Shown: positions 52,077-60,385 of the stretch, one piece after another
Layout: each line of letters opens with the position of its first letter
Position numbering within the stretch: position 1 is the stretch's first letter
Source: Flavobacterium akiainvivens
GTDB taxonomy: Bacteria; Bacteroidota; Bacteroidia; Flavobacteriales; Flavobacteriaceae
DNA length: 64,000 nt
Reading direction: 5' to 3'
NCBI RefSeq assembly: GCF_001278115.1
Contig: NZ_LIYD01000005.1
Location: 495,906 to 559,905, forward strand
The notes under the pieces: model-generated
Told to the model about the DNA's origin: nothing
Database searches by the model: none
Seen by the model: the letters and a program-made list of their open reading frames with translations, nothing else
Position numbers and translations under genes: made by a program

Positions 52077-54551
52077 TTGGCCAATCGCTATCAAATTAGC
52101 CATAAGCCTGTAGGCGCCGCTAACGCCCTCGGGCAGTTCACGGAAAAAGCTCAGGCCGGTGTATACATAATAGCCCTTACCGTACTTTGCAACCAGTATG
52201 GCGCTTTTTTTGTCAGGTTCGCCCTTATCGTGGCTTGAAATTATTGGGGTGTATTCCGGTGCCCATTCGTCAGGGTAGTATAGGCCCTGTTCCTGTACCC
52301 AGCCTTTAAAATCGGCTTCGGTAAGCTTGTTAGGGTAATTTAGCACGGGGTGTTTGGGATCTATAAACGTTACCTGGGCATCTTCCTCAGTAACCCTGTC
52401 CCTCGATATGCGGAATGGGTAGGGGCCAACGTTCTTTGTGGTCAGTGCGCCGGTAGTGTTGTACTGCACCACCATAGTGCCGCCCTGGTGTACATAATCA
52501 AGCAGGGTTTGCTGCTTGTAGGCAAGGCCATCGAGCACGTTGTAGGCGCGTATGCCCACCACTACAGCGTCAAATTTTTTCAACTTTTCAGCAGATAGGT
52601 CGCCTATGCCAATAAGGGTAACGTTATAGCCCATTTGCTCAAGGCTTGCCGGTACGTTGTCTCCTGCGCCCATCAGGTAAGCTATGTCTTTGCCCTTAAT
52701 GCGCACATTGGCACGGGTAAACTTGGCCGTGCTGGGCAACAGTACCTGCTGTATGTTTATGTGAGGGTAGTTTATAATGGTTTGTTCCAGGTCATATTCC
52801 CTGCCATCCATAGTGGCAATACTGCGGCCGGTAACTTCGCTGGGTGCATCGGGCGCGGTAACCTCAAACTCAACCGTAACCTCGCTGCCCTTGGTTTTCA
52901 GGTCAAACGGAATACTGGCTGGGGTAACCTCCCATCCGGCAGGCAGTTCAAAGCGCAGGCTACCTTTGCAGTTATCTTTCCCGGCCTTGATTTTTATGCT
53001 CACGGTTTGGCTGTCATCATCGGTAAACAGCTGTACCTTGTTGGCAATGCGTGTGGTAACAGCCGGAATTATGTCCAGCGGCTGGTACACCTCGCCATCA
53101 ACAGGGTCGTTGTATTTATACACAATTTGTTTAGGAAATCCAAAGGTAGTGCCGTTAATATCTACGGTAAACAGCAGGTTCAGGTTCCTTATAATATCTG
53201 GGATGCCAATTTTTTTAAGGTCGTTTACAGCATACATACCTGCCGTGCCGGGTTCCATAAGCCAGTAGGGCGAGGTGTAGGCAAAGTTATCGGGCACTTT
53301 AACGTCATATTCGCCGCTTTGGCCCTGGTTATTTTTAAGGGAGATGCCCATTTTTTGGGTCGAGATGTTCGAAAGCGTAATGTTTATGCCGCTGCGGTTT
53401 ATGGCTTCCCATTTTACCTTGAGCGTGCTGCCGGGTGTAATGCTCTGCACATCGGCCACAGCCTCAAGGTACAGGCCGCTGCAATCGGCAATAATTTCTT
53501 TAAGTTCTTCCGTTTTCTGCCATTTCCAGTAACCGTCTTCAAGCGCCATAACCTGGTTGTAAACCGCTATAAGCGCAGGCACTGAGGCTGATGGGTTCTT
53601 AAAGTCATAATTTTTCATGATGGCTGCCACGGCATCGCCTATGGCCTTGCCGCCTTTAACGCGGTTCCATGAGGTGTCTATGCCTTCAAACAGGTTCAGG
53701 TTTTTACGGTCCTTAAAATCAGGGCCTTTTATAAGTTCCAGGTATTCCATGTCTTCGCCGCGTTCGCCGGTAGAACCAAAGCCCTGGCTTTTGTGCCTGC
53801 TGCGGCTAAGGGCGGCAATTTCCTGGTTCGATTTGCCCAGCAGCGGGTAGTAGCTGCCGGTGGAGATGTTTACGTACTTTGACTTATCGGCTTTCTCAAA
53901 GTTTTCCTTACCGCCAAAAAACCACCACGACACGTTAAAAAACAGGCGTTGCGGCGCCCATGCTGTGGTATATTTCAGTTGGTTGGGTTCATAGTTTTTA
54001 TCCTGTGCCAGTTCAAAGGCTTCCTGTGCCAGCATGGCCGATGATGTGTGGTGGCCGTGGGTGGTGCCCGGCGAACGGTGGTCAAACCTTGTAATGATAA
54101 CATCGGGCTGAAAGTTACGTATCACCCAAACCATGTCCTGTAATACCTGCTCTTTGTCCCATATTTGCAGGGTTTCATTGGGCATTTTGCTGAACCCGAA
54201 GTCATTGGCGCGGCTAAAAAACTGTTCGCCCCCGTCTATCTTGCGGGCTTCTATAAGTTCTTGCGTGCGGATTACGCCCAACAGTTCGCGCAGCTCGGTG
54301 CCAATAAGGTTCTGTCCGCCGTCGCCACGGGTAAGCGACAAATAGCCGGTGCGGGCAAGGCTGGTATTGGCAAGGTAGGATATCAGGCGGGTATTCTCAT
54401 CATCAGGGTGTGCGGCAAGGTACAGTGCCGACCCTAAAAAGTTGAGTTTCTCAATCTTGTGGTATATTTCTGCCGAAGTAGGCTTTTCGGGCTGCTGGGC
54501 ATGGCTTACGCCAAAAATAAGCAGCAGGGCATATAGCAGGCTTTTGTGCAT
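52074..54551 (-). CDS. PIG-L family deacetylase with C-terminal amidotransferase-like domain
   Basis: This 825-residue protein has a signal peptide ending HAQQ. The PIG-L/LmbE domain (about 35-300) shows the zinc motif AAHPDDEN and the HxxH-like HHTSSAM segment after GTTHG. A long middle part contains beta-sandwich domains (NEW3-like, GKDNCKGSLRFELPAGWEV). The last third looks like a ThuA/class I glutamine-amidotransferase-like fold (DAVVVGIRAYN). It likely deacetylates a sugar conjugate in the periplasm or on the surface. The substrate is unknown. It is the last gene of the six-gene run. Confidence 0.88.
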   Translation of the reverse strand: MHKSLLYALLLIFGVSHAQQPEKPTSAEIYHKIEKLNFLGSALYLAAHPDDENTRLISYLANTSLARTGYLSLTRGDGGQNLIGTELRELLGVIRTQELIEARKIDGGEQFFSRANDFGFSKMPNETLQIWDKEQVLQDMVWVIRNFQPDVIITRFDHRSPGTTHGHHTSSAMLAQEAFELAQDKNYEPNQLKYTTAWAPQRLFFNVSWWFFGGKENFEKADKSKYVNISTGSYYPLLGKSNQEIAALSRSRHKSQGFGSTGERGEDMEYLELIKGPDFKDRKNLNLFEGIDTSWNRVKGGKAIGDAVAAIMKNYDFKNPSASVPALIAVYNQVMALEDGYWKWQKTEELKEIIADCSGLYLEAVADVQSITPGSTLKVKWEAINRSGINITLSNISTQKMGISLKNNQGQSGEYDVKVPDNFAYTSPYWLMEPGTAGMYAVNDLKKIGIPDIIRNLNLLFTVDINGTTFGFPKQIVYKYNDPVDGEVYQPLDIIPAVTTRIANKVQLFTDDDSQTVSIKIKAGKDNCKGSLRFELPAGWEVTPASIPFDLKTKGSEVTVEFEVTAPDAPSEVTGRSIATMDGREYDLEQTIINYPHINIQQVLLPSTAKFTRANVRIKGKDIAYLMGAGDNVPASLEQMGYNVTLIGIGDLSAEKLKKFDAVVVGIRAYNVLDGLAYKQQTLLDYVHQGGTMVVQYNTTGALTTKNVGPYPFRISRDRVTEEDAQVTFIDPKHPVLNYPNKLTEADFKGWVQEQGLYYPDEWAPEYTPIISSHDKGEPDKKSAILVAKYGKGYYVYTGLSFFRELPEGVSGAYRLMANLIAIGQ

Positions 54552-54562
54552 GTAGTAAATCT

Positions 54563-55093
54563 TTAGTCGTAAAATTCTTTGTCTTCCTGCTTTATGGGCA
54601 CAATGCTCACGCCTTTTTGCAGCAGGAGGCTGTTGGGGTAGGTAATAATTTCGCCCTCACGGGTGCGCAGTATGGTATGGAAGGATTTTATGTCTTCAAT
54701 CTGTGCTTCTATGGGGAAATCTTTGTCGTGCACGCGAATTACATCGCCTATGCGGAACGGGAAGGTAAAAAACATAATCACCCCCGAGGTTATGTTGCTC
54801 AAAATGCTCCATTGTGCAAAAAACGCAACGCCTATAACGGCAAGTGTACCGCCTATAAAACCAAAAAGGCCGTCTTCTTTAATGCCCCAAACGCCTACAA
54901 GGGCAACCACAAACAGTAAAAACATGGCATAGTCTATATACTTGCCTATAAGGTTGGTGCGGTGTTCGCTTAGGTGTGATGCCTTTGCGTATCGTTTTGT
55001 AAGCTTGGTAATTATAAAGTTGAGTGCAATAAAAATCAGTATGGTTATAATGGTGCTTACTATCTCATTTTTATGTTCAAAATCGTCGAGCAT
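54563..55093 (-). CDS. Short MscS-type mechanosensitive channel
   Basis: This 176-residue protein has helices at about 14-32 and 53-71 and the MscS pore helix region near GGTLAVIGVAFFAQWSILSN, followed by the beta domain (FRIGDVIRVHDKDFPIEAQIEDI). It lacks the large C-terminal cage of E. coli MscS. Such short channels open under membrane tension and release small solutes. It lies 11 bases after maf and 11 bases before the PIG-L gene, inside one transcription unit. Confidence 0.88.
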   Translation of the reverse strand: MLDDFEHKNEIVSTIITILIFIALNFIITKLTKRYAKASHLSEHRTNLIGKYIDYAMFLLFVVALVGVWGIKEDGLFGFIGGTLAVIGVAFFAQWSILSNITSGVIMFFTFPFRIGDVIRVHDKDFPIEAQIEDIKSFHTILRTREGEIITYPNSLLLQKGVSIVPIKQEDKEFYD

Positions 55094-55104
55094 TTCATTG
55101 GGTT

Positions 55105-55689
55105 TTACGCAAATTTACTTAAATATTGGTAAACCTTGTCTACCGGCATGCCCACAACATTGGCATAAGAGCCGTCTATACGGGCAATGGCCACCAGGCC
55201 TATCCACTCCTGTATGCCATAAGAACCGGCCTTGTCAAACGGTTGGTAGTTGTCAAGGTAGTAGCGTATTTCTTTGTCTGTCAGAGGGTTAAAGGTAACG
55301 CGGGTGGTTTCGTTAAACACATCGGCCTTAGCCGCTGTTTTTATACAAACCGATGTTATAACCTCATGCGTTTTTCCCTGTAAAGACTGTAGCATGGCAA
55401 AGGCATCATTGTAATCCTTTGGCTTGCCCAGGGCTTTATTTTGGTGCCACACAATGGTGTCGCTGGTTATGGCAATCTCATTTTCGGCCAGGGTGTCTTC
55501 CAGCGCTGCGGCCTTTAGTTTGGCCAGGTAGTCGGTAATTTCAGCGCCCTGAAGGTGGTCAGGATAAATTTCCTCCACATCTTTAAGGCGGATTTCAAAG
55601 TCTACGTTAAGCTCCTTTAAAAACTGCTGCCTGCGGGGCGAACCCGATGCCAGTATCAGTTTGAAGTCCTTCAGTTTTTGTTTCAGCAT
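55105..55689 (-). CDS. maf: Maf-type nucleotide pyrophosphatase
   Basis: This 194-residue enzyme hydrolyses non-canonical or free nucleoside triphosphates (dTTP/UTP type). The family start ILASGSPRRQQFLKEL is followed by the conserved TSDTIVWHQNKALGKPKD and the catalytic QPFDKAGSYGIQEW loop. Full length. Its start lies inside the end of the UbiA-like gene (83-base overlap) in another frame. Confidence 0.92.
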   Translation of the reverse strand: MLKQKLKDFKLILASGSPRRQQFLKELNVDFEIRLKDVEEIYPDHLQGAEITDYLAKLKAAALEDTLAENEIAITSDTIVWHQNKALGKPKDYNDAFAMLQSLQGKTHEVITSVCIKTAAKADVFNETTRVTFNPLTDKEIRYYLDNYQPFDKAGSYGIQEWIGLVAIARIDGSYANVVGMPVDKVYQYLSKFA

Positions 55690-56581
55690 CTGCTTTTAAT
55701 TTTATGTTGAATGAAATAACTGCAATAGATAACGCCGTAAACAGCAGCACCAGCTTTAGTGCGCTCTCCATCTGGCGGAATTCTTTTTGTGTAGCGCCGT
55801 TCCACAATTTTATGATGCAGAATACCAGCGGCCCGCCTAAAAACAACAGTACAAAAGCCAGTGCAAACGGCAGGTTTATAAGGTATACCTTGCCATAAAC
55901 CACCACGGCCAGTACCGGTAATATACAAAGGCCCAGCAGTATTTTAACCGTACGCGCCCTGCCCAGGGTAATGGGCAGCGTATTAAGCCCGGCGTTATAG
56001 TCGGCATCGCTGTTGGTAAGGTCGTTTATAAAGGTAAGTATCAGGTTTATAATAAAGGAAAAAATTATATAGTCCAGCAGTACCTCAAACATGGGTTTTG
56101 CCATAGAATAATTAATGTTGGTAAGCCCGAAATACATATTAAAAACGCCAATAGCCACAAGGGGCAGGGTCATAATCAATGCCAGTAAAATATTGCTAAT
56201 CAGCAGGCTTTGTTTAAGACTGGTAGCATACAGATAAAGCGTTGCCGCACCCACTACAAAAATACCCAGGTACATGGGCTTTTCGCCAAGGTTGGCCAGG
56301 TAGTAACCTATGCCCACACCCACCACGTTTAGGGCTATATAAATGTTATAAACGGTTGCCTCGCTTAGGCCTGACTTATCTTCGCGGCCCACGCCATACG
56401 TGTTGTTCATTAAAAAGCCACCCGCGGCAATCAGCACGCAAGACAGCACCAGCAGCGCATACTGCCAGTCGTTAAGAAAAGGGCTAAAGCCTTCCTGCTG
56501 CGTTAAAAACCCGTATCGGAAAGAAAACATGGCAACTGCAAGGATTGCAAGGGCAGGAATGTTAAAAAGCTTGATCTTCAT
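55607..56581 (-). CDS. UbiA-family prenyltransferase with degenerate first Asp motif
   Basis: This 324-residue membrane protein has about nine helices and the UbiA fold. Relatives in Flavobacteria are annotated as geranylgeranylglycerol-phosphate or related transferases. The second Asp-rich motif (NDLTNSDADYNAGLNTLP) is intact, but the first, usually NDxxDxxxD, reads NNTYGVGRED (about residues 58-67), missing the first and third aspartates. The last 20 or so residues (KADAETKTEGLQTDTG on) come from the maf overlap. It lies between kdsC-like and maf genes. Activity is uncertain. Confidence 0.85.
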   Translation of the reverse strand: MKIKLFNIPALAILAVAMFSFRYGFLTQQEGFSPFLNDWQYALLVLSCVLIAAGGFLMNNTYGVGREDKSGLSEATVYNIYIALNVVGVGIGYYLANLGEKPMYLGIFVVGAATLYLYATSLKQSLLISNILLALIMTLPLVAIGVFNMYFGLTNINYSMAKPMFEVLLDYIIFSFIINLILTFINDLTNSDADYNAGLNTLPITLGRARTVKILLGLCILPVLAVVVYGKVYLINLPFALAFVLLFLGGPLVFCIIKLWNGATQKEFRQMESALKLVLLFTALSIAVISFNIKLKADAETKTEGLQTDTGIGFAPQAAVFKGA

Positions 56582-56655
56582 TTGTTTATTTAAAGATTGA
56601 AAAATTTAAATATTGAAAGATGTTTGGAATTTAAAATTTGTTTTTTGGAATTTTC

Positions 56656-57183
56656 TCAGTCGTATTTTGCATTAAAATGCTCCATCCATTTACCCTGAAC
56701 CTTCATTACCTGCTCAATAACATCGCGCACACAGCCGGTACCGCCCGTTTTGTGCGATATGTACCTGCTGATTTCCTTAATTTCGGGTGCGGCATCCTGT
56801 GGGCAGGTAGGTAGCCCTACAAGCTGCATTACATAATAATCCGGAATATCGTCGCCCATATACAGCACTTGTTCAGGCTTAATGTTGTAAATATCAATAA
56901 ACTCATTAAACGTTTCCACCTTATTTGGCACCCCCAGGTGAATATCAGTAATACCCAGGTTGCGCAGGCGAATGCGCACACCCTCGTTGCTACCGCCCGA
57001 AATAATGCATACCGTGTAGCCGTTTTCAACCGCGGCTTTCATGGCATACCCATCGCGAATGTTCATATTGCGCAGCATTTCGCCGTTTGGCGCCACGTGT
57101 ATGGTGCCGTCTGTAAGCACGCCGTCCACATCAAAAATAAATGTGGTAATATCGTTCATAAGCTCTTTATAGCTTTTGCTCAT
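56656..57183 (-). CDS. KdsC-like HAD phosphatase
   Basis: This 175-residue HAD enzyme has FDVDGVLTDGTI, IISGGSN and YMGDDIPDYYVM, the pattern of KDO-8-phosphate phosphatase (KdsC), which releases KDO for LPS inner core. The start overlaps the end of the DUF2520 gene by 17 bases. No KdsD/KdsA is present, so the exact substrate is inferred. It is part of the six-gene minus-strand unit. Confidence 0.88.
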   Translation of the reverse strand: MSKSYKELMNDITTFIFDVDGVLTDGTIHVAPNGEMLRNMNIRDGYAMKAAVENGYTVCIISGGSNEGVRIRLRNLGITDIHLGVPNKVETFNEFIDIYNIKPEQVLYMGDDIPDYYVMQLVGLPTCPQDAAPEIKEISRYISHKTGGTGCVRDVIEQVMKVQGKWMEHFNAKYD

Positions 57184-57925
57184 CTTGTATAGATTGGGTT
57201 AATAACGTATATATGGCCTTTTGGTGTTTGTTTATAATAAAATCCAAATGGCGTTGTATGGTCTTCTCGTCGTGGCGTATGGCCGGGCCTGTTTGCGCCT
57301 GTAGCGGGTGCAGGGTAGCCACTTTGGCTGCTGTTTCCTGAATCAACGGTTGCAGGATAGCGAAGGGAATGCCGTGCTCCTCACACACCTTAGCGCCCTG
57401 TGCATACATATGGTTGGCAAAGTTGCTTACAAACACCGCCGCCACGTGCAGCGCCTGCCTTTGTGCCTGGCTAATACTGTACACACTATTGCTCAAGGCT
57501 TCGGCCAGGGTTCTTAGTGTGTCAAAGTCAGCCTCGTTTTCGGCCTCCAGGCAAAGGGGAATGGCTTTAAAATCAACATCTTTGGCTTTACTGAAGGTTT
57601 GCAGTGGGTAAAACACGCCGCGCCTGTTTTTGGCATCAAGCGCCTCCATATCTGTACTGCCCGATGTATGCACCACAAGCCTTCCGGTAAACGGTAACTG
57701 TGCAGAAACCTGGGCAATAGCGCCATCGGTTACTGATATCAGGTACACGTCGGCTTCGGTAATTTCGTTAAAGTTATGTGTAATTTTTTCAGGGGGCAGT
57801 ACACCCTCAAGCTGCTCAGGCCTGCGCGCAACTGCCTGTACCAGTTGTACCTGCGGTGAGCTGCCAAGCGCTTTTATTAAATGGGCAGCCACATTGCCGC
57901 TGCCTATAACCACTGCCTTTATCAT
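57167..57925 (-). CDS. DUF2520/Rossmann-fold reductase-like protein
   Basis: This 252-residue protein has a dinucleotide fold (VVIGSGNVAAHLIKAL) and the DUF2520 domain in the C-terminal half, with VFVSNFANHMYAQG and a late LHPLQAQTGPAIRHD segment. The family resembles ketopantoate or pyrroline-carboxylate reductases; the substrate is not known. It heads the unit with kdsC-like, ubiA-like, maf, mscS-like and PIG-L genes. Confidence 0.88.
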   Translation of the reverse strand: MIKAVVIGSGNVAAHLIKALGSSPQVQLVQAVARRPEQLEGVLPPEKITHNFNEITEADVYLISVTDGAIAQVSAQLPFTGRLVVHTSGSTDMEALDAKNRRGVFYPLQTFSKAKDVDFKAIPLCLEAENEADFDTLRTLAEALSNSVYSISQAQRQALHVAAVFVSNFANHMYAQGAKVCEEHGIPFAILQPLIQETAAKVATLHPLQAQTGPAIRHDEKTIQRHLDFIINKHQKAIYTLLTQSIQDEQKL

Positions 57926-57956
57926 AGCGCGCTAAATTATAAAAATAAAACGGCTT

Positions 57957-57985
57957 TTTGTTCTCAATTTTATAAAGTAACTTTG
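57957..57985 (+). promoter_or_regulatory. Promoter of the ribonuclease Z gene
   Basis: TTTG at 57957-57960 and TAACTTTG at 57978-57985 match the -33 and -7 consensus, with 17 bases between. A small hairpin (ACCCG/CGGGT, 57991-58006) follows in the leader. Confidence 0.65.
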
Positions 57986-58025
57986 TTATTACCCGCTAAA
58001 ACGGGTTATTATCAATTTAACTGTA

Positions 58026-58931
58026 ATGACCATAAATATACTGGGCTGTTATGCAGCCACACCGCGCACATTTACAAACCCAACCTCTCAGGTACTCGAA
58101 ATTAAAGGCCGTATGTTTTTAATAGACTGTGGGGAAGGCACACAGGTACAGCTGCGCAAGCAAAAAATAAAGTTTGGGCGCATAGAGCACATATTCATTT
58201 CGCACCTGCACGGCGACCATTTTTACGGGCTTATAGGCCTTATATCTACTTTTGCATTGCTGGGCCGCAAAAACGATTTGCACGTATACGGGCCCAAAGG
58301 CATTAAAGAAGTTATACTCCTGCTACTTAAGGTTTCTAATTCGTGGACTACATACAACCTGTATTTCCATGAGCTGGAATCTGCCGAAAGCGAGGTGGTA
58401 TATGAAGACGAAAAAGTACGTGTAAGCACCATTCCGCTGCGCCACAGGGTATACACAAACGGCTACCTGTTTGAAGAAAAACCTGCTGAGCGTACCCTGA
58501 ATATAGAAGCGGTGGAAGCGTATGAAATAGACCAGGCATACTACCGCAAGATTAAGTATGGTGGCGACATAACCCTTGAAGACGGGCGCGTGATACCCAA
58601 TGCTGAACTGACGTTTGACCCGCCGCCGTGCAAGAGCTATGCTTTTTGCAGCGACACGGCCTATAAGGAAGATATTGTACCCATTATAAAAGATGTTACG
58701 GTGCTGTACCATGAAAGTACATTTTTGGAAAGCGAGGAACGCTACTGCGAAACCACCATGCACTGTACCGCAAAACAGGCCGCCCGCATAGCCCTTAAGG
58801 CCAATGCCGGCAACCTGATATTGGGGCACTTTAGCACCCGTTATGAAAGTATAGACCTTTTTCGTGAAGAAGCCGCCACTATTTTTGAAAACGTAGATGT
58901 GGCCGATGACGGGAAGGTATTTGAATATTAA
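58026..58931 (+). CDS. rnz: Ribonuclease Z (tRNA 3' processing)
   Basis: This 301-residue MBL-fold nuclease removes 3' tails of tRNA precursors. The metal motif FISHLHGDHFYGLIG lies near residue 57, with further metal ligands in LYHESTFL and ILGHFSTRY. The YGPKGIK segment is typical. It is full length. The stop overlaps by 1 base the palindromic element that separates it from pdxH. Confidence 0.95.
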   Translation: MTINILGCYAATPRTFTNPTSQVLEIKGRMFLIDCGEGTQVQLRKQKIKFGRIEHIFISHLHGDHFYGLIGLISTFALLGRKNDLHVYGPKGIKEVILLLLKVSNSWTTYNLYFHELESAESEVVYEDEKVRVSTIPLRHRVYTNGYLFEEKPAERTLNIEAVEAYEIDQAYYRKIKYGGDITLEDGRVIPNAELTFDPPPCKSYAFCSDTAYKEDIVPIIKDVTVLYHESTFLESEERYCETTMHCTAKQAARIALKANAGNLILGHFSTRYESIDLFREEAATIFENVDVADDGKVFEY

Positions 58932-59071
58932 TTTCAGATTGTAGATTTCAGATTTCAGATTTTTTGGAATCTGAAAATCAGCTTTGGGTGTAGCTCAATC
59001 TACAATCTGAAATAGCTTTGAGTGAAGTTCAATCTGAAATCTGAAATCTACAATCTACAATCTGAAATCTA
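58931..59071. repeat. Nested palindromic word-repeat element (TTTCAGATTGTAGA words)
   Basis: ATTTCAGATTGTAGATT at 58931-58947 is exactly complementary to 58997-59013. A second arm of the same words follows to 59071. The core TTTGrGTGwAGyTCAATCT occurs twice, at 58983-59001 and 59017-59035, with three differences between the copies. The element looks like a double or nested insertion between rnz and pdxH. Confidence 0.9.
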
Positions 59072-59075
59072 TAAA

Positions 59076-59720
59076 ATGACCGACCTAAGCAACTACCGCA
59101 AAGTATACGATAAAAGCATTTTAACCGAAGAGCACCTGCCGGAAGACCCTATAACGCTGTTTAAAAACTGGTTTATAGAGTTTGAGGAAAGCGGCTCAGC
59201 CGGAGAGGTAAACGCCATGACGGTAAGCACCTTTGGCCTTGACGGTTTCCCTAAAAACAGGGTGGTGCTGCTCAAGCAGTTTACGTTTGAAGGTTTTACG
59301 TTTTATACAAATTACGACAGCGAAAAGGGCAGGGCCATTGCGGCCAACCCTAATGTATGCCTGTCGTTCTTCTGGCAGGAAATGGAGCGCCAGGTAATCA
59401 TAAAAGGTGTGGCAGAAAAAACATCAGCTAATAATTCTGACGGGTATTTTGAAAGCCGCCCTCACGGCAGCCAGCTTGGGGCAAAGGTTTCGCCGCAAAG
59501 CGAAGTAATACCCTCTCGCGATTTTCTTGAAGATGCCCTTAAAGCGCTTGAAGCCGAATATGAAGGTAAAGAAGTGCCTCGCCCTGATAACTGGGGGGGC
59601 TATTTGGTACGTCCGGTAGAAGTAGAATTCTGGCAGGGCAGGCCCAACCGCCTGCACGACCGCATACGCTACACCCAGCAGCAAGATCTGGGTTGGAAAA
59701 CAGAACGCCTTGCGCCCTGA
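59076..59720 (+). CDS. pdxH: Pyridoxamine 5'-phosphate oxidase
   Basis: This 214-residue FMN enzyme oxidises pyridoxamine or pyridoxine 5'-phosphate to PLP. Motifs are NRVVLLKQFTFEGFTFYTN, SFFWQEMERQVIIKG, SRPHGSQLGAKVSPQSE and the C-terminal WQGRPNRLHDRIRY with LAP at the end. I use ATG 59076. A longer frame from 59022 exists but its extra residues come from the upstream repeat. Full length. Confidence 0.96.
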   Translation: MTDLSNYRKVYDKSILTEEHLPEDPITLFKNWFIEFEESGSAGEVNAMTVSTFGLDGFPKNRVVLLKQFTFEGFTFYTNYDSEKGRAIAANPNVCLSFFWQEMERQVIIKGVAEKTSANNSDGYFESRPHGSQLGAKVSPQSEVIPSRDFLEDALKALEAEYEGKEVPRPDNWGGYLVRPVEVEFWQGRPNRLHDRIRYTQQQDLGWKTERLAP

Positions 59721-59863
59721 TTTTCTGAAGTAAATACATAATAATTCCGTCTTAATTAAAAATTTAAGAACTTATTAACAGGTTTTAAGTGAATAGTGTT
59801 AGATTTTTTTGGATATTTAATTAACTGAATATTTGGATTTTAACCAACTTAAATTTAAAGCGT

Positions 59864-60385
59864 ATGAAAAACCTGATCCTGATACGCCATGCTAAGTCAA
59901 GCTGGGATGCACCGCTGATTGATAAAGACAGGCCGCTTAGCAAAAGAGGTATAAACGATGCACACCTGGTTGCCGATAATGTAGAGGGCAGCCTGCCGCA
60001 ACAATATATAGTATGGAGCAGCACCGCACAAAGGGCTAAAAATACGGCCTATATTTTTGCCGAAAACCTTTCTATACCGGTAGAGACTATTGTGTTTAAA
60101 GACGACCTCTATACTTTTGACGAAAAAAAGCTGGAAAAGATTATAAAAAGCTGCGATGACCAATTTGATAACTTAATTCTTTTTGGTCATAACGACGCGA
60201 TTACTAATTTTGTTAATACCTTTGGCAATCGCGATATCGATAACGTGCCCACATCGGGTGTGGTATCGCTGCATTTTGACCAGGATAACTGGAAAGATAT
60301 CCGCAAAGGCAGAACAGAAACAGTACTATTTCCAAGTGACTTAAAAAAATATGATCCACCACTCACCGGACAACCGGTACATTGA
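59864..60385 (+). CDS. sixA: SixA-type histidine phosphatase
   Basis: This 173-residue protein has LILIRHAKSSW (catalytic His) and LFGHND (second His) of the histidine-phosphatase superfamily. The SixA family removes phosphate from His on phosphotransfer proteins. It overlaps ppk1 by 35 bases, so the two are translationally linked. Its role with polyphosphate is inferred from neighbourhood. Confidence 0.88.
   Translation: MKNLILIRHAKSSWDAPLIDKDRPLSKRGINDAHLVADNVEGSLPQQYIVWSSTAQRAKNTAYIFAENLSIPVETIVFKDDLYTFDEKKLEKIIKSCDDQFDNLILFGHNDAITNFVNTFGNRDIDNVPTSGVVSLHFDQDNWKDIRKGRTETVLFPSDLKKYDPPLTGQPVH

Noticed and set aside
52635-53585. Long plus-strand open frame (316 codons) within the PIG-L gene
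   Set aside because: It lies antisense to a well-supported gene with clear domains; its translation is low in complexity and has no family features. Other long antisense frames (3049-3633, 61536-62159, 5732-region) were rejected for the same reason.
58931-59071. CRISPR array
   Set aside because: Repeated words are 7-14 bases and directly adjacent, with no unique spacers of constant length and no cas genes. They pair as arms of a palindrome.
59022-59075. N-terminal extension of pdxH
   Set aside because: The extra 18 residues are translated from the repeat arm; the family begins at ATG 59076.
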